This document shows positions 1 to 7,051 of a stretch of DNA of 35,113 nucleotides, one piece after another. Under the pieces are notes generated by a model. That model was not told where the DNA came from and searched no databases. It was given only the letters and a program-made list of their open reading frames with translations. The translations under genes and the position numbers were made by a program. Each line of letters starts with the position of its first letter. Position 1 is the stretch's first letter. The DNA is from Labilibaculum sp. (lineage in GTDB: Bacteria > Bacteroidota > Bacteroidia > Bacteroidales > Marinifilaceae): assembly GCA_016760525.1 (NCBI GenBank), contig JAESUW010000157.1:1-35113 (forward strand), in the 5' to 3' direction.

Positions 1-1
1 A

Positions 2-67
2 ATCGCATTTTTAGCACAAGATAATAATGATAAAAAGAGAGCATTAACTCTACAGTTACTTAACTAA
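2..67 (+). CDS. C-terminal end of an unidentified protein (partial)
   Basis: An open frame enters from the left edge and stops with TAA at 65-67, leaving 21 codons that end ...LTLQLLN. The composition is plausible for a real C-terminus, and a hairpin lies 12 bases downstream. Too little is present to name a family. It would converge on the minus-strand gene at 187-543. It could also be a chance open frame. Confidence 0.3.
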   Translation: MAFLAQDNNDKKRALTLQLLN

Positions 68-79
68 ACGACATTAGAA

Positions 80-102
80 GTTAGGGGTGAAATTCCCCTA
101 GC
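80..102. terminator. GC-rich hairpin, possible weak terminator
   Basis: GTTAGGGG (80-87) pairs with CCCCTAGC (95-102), with one G-T wobble and a 7-base loop. No T-tract follows on either strand, so a canonical intrinsic terminator is not established. Its place between a plus-strand stop and a minus-strand gene end fits a bidirectional transcription end. The rest of 68-186 shows nothing else. Confidence 0.35.
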
Positions 103-186
103 TTACTCGACTATGTGTTGATTTTATTCAATTCCTTTTAATATGTTTATAACAACAAAACACTATTTAAAGGTTAGATCCTGAAT

Positions 187-543
187 TTAAGCTTTTTGTA
201 TATAATAACCACGATGAGACTCATAATGATGCGTTGCTGTGAGATTACAAACAAATGTCTTTTCTGTCCCATCAGGTTTGCTTTTATCTTCTTTAACAAC
301 AATAGTATTCCCATCATAAACACCACTTAAATAGGGATGTGCATCTAGTCCACTACTAATATTTACTTTCACAAGAACATCATGAGCCTTATCGTCGCCA
401 TGCCCTAAAAGACCCCATTTAATACTATCTGATTGTCCAAAAGTTAATTCAGATGTATGTTTACATCTACCTGAACCAAAATGAACAGCACATGTAATTT
501 TAACATTTGAATCGTTAATTTCATTTCTAAATGTAATAGCCAT
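187..543 (-). CDS. Hypothetical protein, 118 aa
   Basis: I do not recognise this protein. It has no signal peptide or membrane segment, so it is probably cytoplasmic unless exported by another route. The sequence is rich in alternating polar and hydrophobic residues with many Gly, Asp, His and Thr. It contains two cysteines in the N-terminal third and a third near the C-terminus. The pattern suggests a small all-beta fold (inference only). It is transcribed in the same direction as the two defence-like genes to its right, but a 535-bp gene-free stretch separates it from them. No sequence complementary to the attC-like boundary at 877-883 was found after its stop, so it cannot be assigned to a cassette. 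Confidence 0.6.
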   Translation of the reverse strand: MAITFRNEINDSNVKITCAVHFGSGRCKHTSELTFGQSDSIKWGLLGHGDDKAHDVLVKVNISSGLDAHPYLSGVYDGNTIVVKEDKSKPDGTEKTFVCNLTATHHYESHRGYYIQKA

Positions 544-876
544 AACTTAAGAATTTTAAATTGTTTATAATATTTAATAAAAATGTTTCACATCAAGTCG
601 TTGTGTAATTTAAGCTTATTTATTTTTAGCCAAAACAAATAAGGAATTGTCATCTCTGGCATGGATGGGGTACTCATTTCGCAGTAATTAAACAACGATT
701 TTCCTCTCTTTGACAAAAGTTTAAATGAGTTCATTATTAATCTTTATTCATAATCCATTGGTATTTGTGTTTTAAATAATTGATTAATAAATCAAAACAC
801 CTGAAATAAATTTTGAAAATATTTTCATCTGTTTGTTTTTTATCAAACACAAATAATCTTCATCAGCGTATTCATA
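544..876. other. Gene-free AT-rich stretch
   Basis: No convincing open frame exists on either strand. Short inverted repeats are present, for example CTTATTT (616-622 area) with AAATAAG shortly after, but no strong terminator. The stretch lies between the attC-like element at 877-1073 and the 118-aa gene. It could hold that gene's promoter or be a decayed or non-coding cassette. I see no clear TAnnTTTG box on the minus strand. Confidence 0.5.
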
Positions 877-1073
877 ATTAACGTTAAGTATAAGAAACGT
901 AAGTGATTTCGAAGCACTTTCCTGTCAATTTACACTGTGCCAAATTTGCGATTAGACACAAATTTAAAGTTTTAAAACAAACCGTCAAATTGCAGATTTG
1001 GCGGAGCTGATTAAATGCTCTAAAGTTCCGTAAACCACTGAGTCACTTATGTTTTTTATACATTGTTACCAGC
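877..1073 (-). repeat. attC-like imperfect palindrome A (end of cassette carrying the TIR-like gene)
   Basis: On the minus strand the element starts just past the stop of the 489-aa gene with GCTGGTAAC (1073-1065) and ends with CGTTAAT (883-877). The outer arms, 884-906 and 1043-1067, pair over more than 20 bases with a few mismatches. An inner pair, 939-953 with 987-1002 (GCCAAATTTGCGATT against AAATTGCAGATTTGGC), forms a second stem. GCTGGTAAC is the exact reverse complement of the bases that open the same unit at 2571-2579, the hallmark of an integron cassette. The terminal triplets are AAC and GTT as in attC sites, but the R boxes do not fit the strict GTTRRRY consensus. Confidence 0.5.
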
Positions 1074-1079
1074 TGTAAT

Positions 1080-2549
1080 TTATTGGTTTTCATTGTCAGA
1101 AATTCTATCCAAGAATTCGTTAACTGCTTTTTTCACATCATTTCCTGGATTCTTTATATTAAACTGACTCCATAAAAAACCTTGTAAATCACTAGGAATC
1201 GGAGAAGATTTATCCCTTAATAATAAAGTCTGTAGCCCCCTTGAAGTAAAGAAACCAAATTCCAATGCAACATTTGGATTAGGAAACATTTTGGGACTAT
1301 TACTATCAAGAATATCAACTATTTGGTCACTTGCATAAATCGCAATTGCATATTTACAAGATAATAAGTTAATCACAAGATTATCCCAGAGAGTATGATG
1401 AAATTGTCTGTCATTATCGTCTATGCGAATCGCTTTAAACCCTCTCTCGTCACAAGTTTCTTTGATAATTTTTGCAGTTTCATTATAGCCTATTTCGTTT
1501 TTAAATGGCATCATAATGAAAATCGATTTCTCAAACCCAAGTTGTTCTTTCCAGATTGTTTCAAGAGTATCGTTATATTTTGAAAACTCTTGATGAATGC
1601 CTCCGTAAATTGAAAGGAATTCTTTCAACTGCTTTTCTCTTGTATTGGCTCTATAAAGAGCTTGTTGTCCGTTTGATTGGATTATTTTATTCGTCTCAAA
1701 AGCTAATTGTACAGTTTCATCATTTTCTAGGAACTCAAGTCCTACGATACAAAACCTTGCTAAGCATTGATAATACACTGATTCAGCCATCTCTTTCTGA
1801 GAACTTTCAAATACTTTAGGTATTGCCTCTGCTTTCTCATTTAACCCAAACACGGAAATGAATTTTTCTTTTATAAGTTCAAATGTATCTTTGTCTGCTT
1901 CAAAAAGGAGGTCTTCGTAGATGTATAAATGCCAAAGCAATGACTCTGCTGTGATTTCAGAGTTTAAAACATAATTTTTTAACTGATTCTCTAATGATTG
2001 TTTGTCATAGTCGCTATAACCATTTTTATTAGCCAAAAGATAAAAGAATCCTTTTTGATTTATTGAAATACCTGAATCTAAAACATTTTTCGATAGGTAC
2101 TCAAATCCTTTTTTTATAGATTCTTGATAGGTTTTCTTTCCCGTGTTTGTCAGAATTTTCAGACACCATAAAGTGCTAAAAAAATCTCCGCCTCGTAGAA
2201 ACGCTGTATATTTAGTAAATGCGCCACTTTGAAGCTGTGATTTTAAGACATCGTCAACTAAAAGTTCAATATTTTTATTTTCAGGAATCAATTGAGACAT
2301 AGTGTCAACAGAAAAAAGAGATGAAACCACTTGGTTTTCTGGGTTTGACATATAATGAAGAATTCTTTCACCATAGTGTAGGAAAAGATTAATATTTAAT
2401 TTTCCTATTAATTCAATAGTGTGGTGAGTCGATACAATATCTTCCTCTACGTGAGAATTGTACTGAGTTAATATAACTCCTTTTTCCGTAACCTGACTAA
2501 CTAGGGAATAAGTGATATTTGCAATGTGTGTAGATAAATTTTGTTTCAT
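1080..2549 (-). CDS. TIR/deoxyribosyltransferase-like domain protein with helical N-terminus, putative defence effector
   Basis: The 489-aa product has two parts. Residues ~100-260 are helical, with motifs like alpha/alpha-toroid (prenyltransferase/cyclase-type) repeats, such as GGDFFSTLWCLKIL at 120-133 followed by an alpha-helical GFEYL stretch. The C-terminal ~140 residues are a Rossmann-like domain: a beta strand FIMMPF (344-349), a segment with RIDDND, and NPNVALEFGFF (424-434) with E430 at the position of the conserved glutamate of TIR and nucleoside 2-deoxyribosyltransferase-like domains. Such domains commonly cleave NAD+ or related nucleotides in phage defence; that activity is inferred here. 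I chose the ATG at 2549. The frame continues upstream to 2651, but that would run through the hairpin and the cassette boundary. The leader from the boundary to the ATG is only ~30 bases. Confidence 0.7.
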   Translation of the reverse strand: MKQNLSTHIANITYSLVSQVTEKGVILTQYNSHVEEDIVSTHHTIELIGKLNINLFLHYGERILHYMSNPENQVVSSLFSVDTMSQLIPENKNIELLVDDVLKSQLQSGAFTKYTAFLRGGDFFSTLWCLKILTNTGKKTYQESIKKGFEYLSKNVLDSGISINQKGFFYLLANKNGYSDYDKQSLENQLKNYVLNSEITAESLLWHLYIYEDLLFEADKDTFELIKEKFISVFGLNEKAEAIPKVFESSQKEMAESVYYQCLARFCIVGLEFLENDETVQLAFETNKIIQSNGQQALYRANTREKQLKEFLSIYGGIHQEFSKYNDTLETIWKEQLGFEKSIFIMMPFKNEIGYNETAKIIKETCDERGFKAIRIDDNDRQFHHTLWDNLVINLLSCKYAIAIYASDQIVDILDSNSPKMFPNPNVALEFGFFTSRGLQTLLLRDKSSPIPSDLQGFLWSQFNIKNPGNDVKKAVNEFLDRISDNENQ

Positions 2550-2570
2550 AGTAGTATCTCTTTTATTATT

Positions 2571-2706
2571 GCTGGTAACGGAAAATTGTATGTAACGTAG
2601 GGGATTGCGTGAGATTATCTGTCCGGGTACGGACGAGATAATAAGCGTCAATCCGCGGCTTGCATACTGCTGAAACCCCTATGGAATATACAAAATGTTG
2701 GCAATA
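2571..2706 (-). repeat. attC-like imperfect palindrome B between the two defence-like genes
   Basis: On the minus strand it opens with TATTGCCAACA (2706-2696), directly abutting the stop codon of the 879-aa gene, and closes with CGTTACCAGC (2580-2571). The arms 2586-2603 and 2676-2693 pair (TTGTATGTAACGTAGGGG against CCCCTATGGAATATACAA, four mismatches). An inner stem of about 24 pairs, 2602-2625 with 2630-2654, carries one or two unpaired bases per arm and a GGTA loop at 2626-2629. The extrahelical bases and the AAC/GTT ends are as expected for a folded bottom-strand attC. The element also separates the genes transcriptionally and could act as a terminator. Confidence 0.5.
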
Positions 2707-2707
2707 G

Positions 2708-5347
2708 TTAGTTGTTATAAAGCCTCAATTTGTATTTCTTGTGTTTGGGTTGATATACACCAATAACAACATCAATTAAGTCACCAATATCATATTTAGT
2801 TGAGTCATCTCCAAATTCACTCACATGTAATAGGCCAACCTGTGTCGTCCCATCTAGCTCGCAAATAAGTCCATAATCAAAAATATTTACAATTCTACCA
2901 ACCACAACTATACCTGCTTTATACTCTCTAAAATCTTTAATTCCAATACTGTTCTTAAATTGCTCAATATTGTTTTTTATTTTTTTATAATTCAGCGGTG
3001 AACTAAAGTTTTCATCAGATAAAATATCCTTCTGAACACTATAATAATCTTCGCTATAAGATTCTAAGTAATCGATTAAATTAGTTGAATTTAGTAAGCT
3101 ATTTTGCAAGGACAAATGTGGAAATTCAGATTTGCCTGCTAAACGCTCAGCAATAGCACTAGAAACAGTGTCTTTTTTATACCATATATCTTCAGCACAA
3201 GCACTTATATAGTCAATATTGTCTAATAAATCTAAATGAATTAAACCAGGAGAATTGATAGATATTAATTCATCAAATTTTATGATATTTATATCTTGGG
3301 ATTCTGAAATGATTAAAGAAGTCTTAATTAGTGTTTTTATTTCAGAGTTAAGCCTGTCTATTGAATGTCCTAAAACAGTAAGGTCTTTTATTATTTCCGA
3401 AACTTTATGAAAACCTATTATGCCACTAGGGCCTTTTATACGATTTCTATCTTTTAACCAATTTAAAATCGCAACACGAACAAAAGGGTCAGGTAATTTA
3501 TCACTAGGATCTGAATAAAACAGGTTTTTTACTTTTGTATCTGAGTCTGAATAGTATAATCTATTACCTCTAATAAAGACTCGACTTATAATGTGGTTGG
3601 GTAAAGAATAGTCACCATTACTCTGCTTCATCTGCAAAATATCACCTTCATTAATATGACCACTTTTACAAAAATCTAAAAATACTTCAATACCTTTTCT
3701 AATGTCACGTCCAGCAATACCTACCATCAATTTTTTAAAGAATCTATTTTGAAATAATGATTTAAGTATACTTTTCAAATATGATAATTCATCACTTGAT
3801 GGGTAAGTAACTTTCATTCCATTAGGAAGAAAATAATAATTATTCTCTGATTTTTCACTTAACCGATTTGCATATTTAATTCTACTATATATAACCTGCT
3901 CTAGGGAAGGTGGATTAATTCTAAAAATCAAATCCTTTACTACTGTATCTAGCGGCTTTAAATGCTTAAAATGGTCAAAGGTCGTTTCACGGAGTGGCAA
4001 GAAAACTATTGATTTTGTATTTTCTTTTAACCAGCTTGCCACTTCAAACATTAATAACTGTTCTTCTAAATTTCTTTTATCGCAATTATCTAATATGATG
4101 ATTAACTCTTTAGCTTGTCTGTGAACAAAAAAATCAATATATGATTCTAATTTAATATTTAAATCACTCTGTAATTCTTTAATCTTTTCAAATAACTTCT
4201 CATTATACTTATCCGAATTTAGAGCAAAAAGTTTTAATGCGACTTTATCAAATGCTGCTAAATATTTTGAAAAAATATCTTTAATAGCATCAATCTCTTC
4301 AGTATCATAGTCAGGCAAAGTATTTTGCAGTTCAGTGCAAATCGCTCTTTTAAGCCAAGAATATATTTCATTTGAATTTACAGGTGCTTGATTCAAATCA
4401 AGACGCAACCATACTAATTTTGAGTTTAACTCTTCTTTTATTGCAACATCTTTTAAATATGTTGTAAATGTAGATTTACCAGAACCAACACTCCCTATAA
4501 GTAGTAAAACCTCATTGTTAAAATCTCTAGCATTTTTGAGTTTACTAACTATTTCTTTTGGTTTTGTATTATCTGCTATTTCGATTGAATCATGTATTGA
4601 AGGGCGTATTTTTTTACGAATCAATCTATCAATGGGTGTGACATGAGACATGTGCTTTTGAACTTTCACATAAGCATTTCTAACAATGTCAGTCCTTTCA
4701 ATTTCATTTGTTGGATTAAATAAGTGTCTATATTGGATTGATATAGCTTCTCCAAATGAATTTTTTATTTGTTGGTTTTGAATATGTTTACCACCCAATA
4801 AATGAGTTGGCTTTTTATAAGATACATTTTTCCTTAGAATCTTTCGTATATTTTCTGTGGCTTTACGGATGCTTCTAAAAGAAAAAAGCTCTATAAATCC
4901 ACTGAAATCGACTTCCGTAGATAGCCAATTATTTATCTCTATTTCAAAATTGGGAGTTGAACAGTCCCAAGAACCAGCTATTAATTTTGTTCCGTCGCAT
5001 GCAACTATTAATTTACAAGGATTTAAATTCTCTTGATAAAGTGCATTTATTTCTAACGCATATAATCTAGCTTCACGGTATGCCTCCTCTAAATCTTCAT
5101 TTGGTTTTTTGGCCTCAATAACTATTTGCGGTAAACCCTCTATTAATACAACATAATCAGGATAGTATAATTTTGTCTTTTGTCTCTTTTCAATTTTTAA
5201 TTTCCTAAGGTTAGCTTTTGTCTGGATATGAGTCTCGTTAAATCCTAAACCATCAGGTTCATCATTTGTAAGTAATGGCCAAACTACTTTTTGCTCAACA
5301 TCACTTTCATTTAGTAGTAATTGTATGTCAATATTGTATTTACTCAT
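2708..5347 (-). CDS. HsdR_N-type nuclease / P-loop NTPase / S1-domain fusion, putative defence protein
   Basis: The 879-aa product has three recognisable parts. Residues ~15-130 resemble the N-terminal nuclease domain of type I restriction HsdR subunits, a PD-(D/E)xK fold: P63-D64 and E78-A-K80 form the catalytic pattern PDYVV...VIEAK. Residues ~275-480 are a P-loop NTPase with Walker A GSVGSGKS (285-292) and Walker B LIIILD ending at D420, resembling STAND/KAP-like ATPases rather than an SF2 translocase. Residues ~808-876 are an S1 OB-fold of the RNA-binding type. A helical region of unknown role joins the last two. The likely role is sensing (NTPase, S1) coupled to nucleic-acid cleavage in phage defence; this is inferred. 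No HsdM or HsdS partner is adjacent, so it is not a classical type I system. Confidence 0.75.
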   Translation of the reverse strand: MSKYNIDIQLLLNESDVEQKVVWPLLTNDEPDGLGFNETHIQTKANLRKLKIEKRQKTKLYYPDYVVLIEGLPQIVIEAKKPNEDLEEAYREARLYALEINALYQENLNPCKLIVACDGTKLIAGSWDCSTPNFEIEINNWLSTEVDFSGFIELFSFRSIRKATENIRKILRKNVSYKKPTHLLGGKHIQNQQIKNSFGEAISIQYRHLFNPTNEIERTDIVRNAYVKVQKHMSHVTPIDRLIRKKIRPSIHDSIEIADNTKPKEIVSKLKNARDFNNEVLLLIGSVGSGKSTFTTYLKDVAIKEELNSKLVWLRLDLNQAPVNSNEIYSWLKRAICTELQNTLPDYDTEEIDAIKDIFSKYLAAFDKVALKLFALNSDKYNEKLFEKIKELQSDLNIKLESYIDFFVHRQAKELIIILDNCDKRNLEEQLLMFEVASWLKENTKSIVFLPLRETTFDHFKHLKPLDTVVKDLIFRINPPSLEQVIYSRIKYANRLSEKSENNYYFLPNGMKVTYPSSDELSYLKSILKSLFQNRFFKKLMVGIAGRDIRKGIEVFLDFCKSGHINEGDILQMKQSNGDYSLPNHIISRVFIRGNRLYYSDSDTKVKNLFYSDPSDKLPDPFVRVAILNWLKDRNRIKGPSGIIGFHKVSEIIKDLTVLGHSIDRLNSEIKTLIKTSLIISESQDINIIKFDELISINSPGLIHLDLLDNIDYISACAEDIWYKKDTVSSAIAERLAGKSEFPHLSLQNSLLNSTNLIDYLESYSEDYYSVQKDILSDENFSSPLNYKKIKNNIEQFKNSIGIKDFREYKAGIVVVGRIVNIFDYGLICELDGTTQVGLLHVSEFGDDSTKYDIGDLIDVVIGVYQPKHKKYKLRLYNN

Positions 5348-5385
5348 AAATTATAATGTTAGATATGTAGGTTGTTTTTTCTAAT

Positions 5386-5440
5386 TATTGCCAACAAGAG
5401 GATAAGACGCTATGCGTCTTATATCACTTATCTGTTTTCT
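5386..5440 (-). repeat. attC-like short palindrome C upstream of the nuclease-NTPase gene
   Basis: On the plus strand, TATTGCCAACA (5386-5396) is the exact reverse complement of the 11 bases at 2696-2706 that follow the stop of the 879-aa gene. Next to it, GATAAGACGC (5401-5410) and GCGTCTTAT (5414-5422) form a near-perfect hairpin with a TAT loop. The arm continues imperfectly to a GTT at 5434-5436, which pairs with the AAC at 5393-5395. This is the left (recipient) boundary of the 879-aa cassette on the minus strand. It is much shorter than the other two elements. Confidence 0.45.
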
Positions 5441-5581
5441 TTTGTAAGTTGCAGTTATTCTTCTTGTTATCTTTTAAAATTACATTTAAATGACTTTATA
5501 TTTTGCAAGAGATTTTCTTATTTAATTGTGTATTATCCAAAACCAAGAGCCTCACATCTGTGAAACCCTTAGCCGGTAATT

Positions 5582-6310
5582 TTATACCAATTCGCTGTCT
5601 GCCTCGTTTGTTTTGTAACGACGTTTTACCAATTCGTTATTTTTATCGATTAACTCGGCAATAGTTTTGGCGGTAGCTTCGTAAGTGGCTGGGTTAACCT
5701 TTGCCATGGTATTCATATAGCTCATCAGGTTATCATTAATTTCTGCGATGCCCTCCTTCTTCAACTTACTGGCCGAAACCAAATCTTTCTTCACACTTTC
5801 GCCTTCGGCCTGCTGCAAGGCTAAGTTTTCAAAATCTTGTTGATCCGTATCCAAAATTGAAACTGTTTCGGGCACGCCCTGCAATTTTGCTATAGCTAGT
5901 ACAACATCGGGTTTGCTTAAATCGTTTAGTAAGGATTCAATATCTGCTGATTCTGCGGCATAGTCTTCATTCTGTATGTTTAAGCCATACTGCTCCAATA
6001 CATTCTCTACTACCAAGGCAGCTTCTTGCATTTCAGCAATAGGAATATAAACATAGCCCTCTACCAACTTAAACAAGGCTCTAATTGTCATATCGCGTGC
6101 ATGGTCTTTCTCTGCCATCTGAGAATAAATTTTCAACCGCCTCAGAGCCTCAATCAGTGAGGTATTAATAACTCTTATTTTTTCAATTATAGAAGTCAAA
6201 TACGTGTCCGCACTCCAATCATTCTTTACAAATGCTTTTAGAATAAGGCTTATTAATGCACTAATGTCGCCATTGCGACTGGTTGTCTTAATTTTCTTAA
6301 TCAATGTCAT
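5582..6310 (-). CDS. DUF6261-like helical protein, 242 aa
   Basis: This is an all-helical protein with no signal peptide or membrane segment. I recognise it with moderate confidence as the Bacteroidota-specific DUF6261 type: ~240 residues, an N-terminal helical bundle, and a C-terminal heptad-rich region (~160-235) that is Glu/Lys-rich and likely coiled-coil. Its function is unknown to me. Its GC content and codon use look closer to the core genes on the right than to the AT-rich cassette genes on the left. The start at 6310 is followed upstream by four tandem palindromic repeats (from 6358) that may control it. Confidence 0.65.
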   Translation of the reverse strand: MTLIKKIKTTSRNGDISALISLILKAFVKNDWSADTYLTSIIEKIRVINTSLIEALRRLKIYSQMAEKDHARDMTIRALFKLVEGYVYIPIAEMQEAALVVENVLEQYGLNIQNEDYAAESADIESLLNDLSKPDVVLAIAKLQGVPETVSILDTDQQDFENLALQQAEGESVKKDLVSASKLKKEGIAEINDNLMSYMNTMAKVNPATYEATAKTIAELIDKNNELVKRRYKTNEADSELV

Positions 6311-6357
6311 GGGTCATCATTTAAAGGGTTTGTATTAATTGATTGTTTAAACTTTCA

Positions 6358-6515
6358 TTTTCAGGCTTTGTACTCAGTACATTGGGTGAAAAATCAATTT
6401 TTCAGGCTTTGTACTTAGTACATTCGGTAAAAAATCAATTTTCAGGCTTTGTACTTAGTACATTCGGTAAAAAACCAATTTTTCAGGCTTTGTACTTTGT
6501 ACATTGAGTAAAATA
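6358..6515. repeat. Four tandem ~41-bp repeats with a GTACTnAGTAC core
   Basis: Copies begin with CAGGCTTTGTACT at 6362, 6403, 6443 and 6484, so the period is 40-41 bp. Copies 1-3 contain the palindrome GTACT(C/T)AGTAC followed by ATT(G/C)GGT and a run of A. Copy 4 has GTACTTTGTAC instead. The array starts 48 bp upstream of the DUF6261-like start codon, so repeated operators or a phase-variable spacer are possible. It is not a CRISPR array, because no variable spacers separate the copies. Confidence 0.85.
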
Positions 6516-7051
6516 ATAATCCTGTAAGTTTTAATTATATGTTTATTGATCAAAAAAACAAATCTCCAAAGGGGTAAGATGTGTTTGTTGATCGGGATAC
6601 TCCTGTCTTTAGTGTGTATCTGTTTTAATGAAACCAGATTAGGTCTGTTTTACAGGAGGCTTAACAAATGTAGTGTTTTTTATAAACTGAACAAAAAACA
6701 ATGGGAGAGCTTGTGTTTATTTCTTCTATGATCAATAGTTCGTTGTGTTTTACCGAGCTTATTCATAAAAATAAAAACTATTTTAACATCCCTCTGTTCT
6801 ACTGATACATCCCTGTAAAGGGGAAAATTACACTTCTGTTTTGAATGAATATTCCAAGTTTATTTTATAGTACGATTCATTAAAAAAACATCTGTAGGTA
6901 AAGATCTGGTAAATCAATCTAATGTCTCATCCCGATAGCTATCGGTACTAAAATTTATCGATCTATTGTAGTAATTGATTATTGCCTTTTTGCTACAGAA
7001 AATATTAATCTTACTTTTACCCGTTGTTCAGCAAAACTAGATCTAATAAGC
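6516..7051. other. Gene-free stretch upstream of the SusR-like gene
   Basis: About 540 bases without a credible gene. The one open frame (6546-6731, 61 codons) is Cys/Leu-rich with no family resemblance and looks like chance. The stretch contains the perfect 14-bp palindrome CCGATAGCTATCGG at 6932-6945. It presumably holds the promoter of the gene at 7052, though no clean TAnnTTTG box was found. Confidence 0.5.

Noticed and set aside
2550-2651. N-terminal extension of the TIR-like protein to 2651
   Set aside because: The extension would be translated from the hairpin and across the cassette boundary; the ATG at 2549 is the simpler start.
2708-5347. Classical type I restriction HsdR subunit
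   Set aside because: Only the nuclease domain matches; no SF2 helicase motifs and no HsdM/HsdS genes are adjacent.
5372-5563. 63-codon open frame on the plus strand
   Set aside because: It runs through the attC-like hairpin and opposite to all neighbours; composition is not protein-like.
6358-6515. CRISPR array
   Set aside because: The copies are contiguous at 40-41 bp with no variable spacers and no cas genes nearby.
6546-6731. 61-codon open frame on the plus strand
   Set aside because: Cys/Leu-rich, no family resemblance, no conserved start context; likely chance in an AT-rich spacer.
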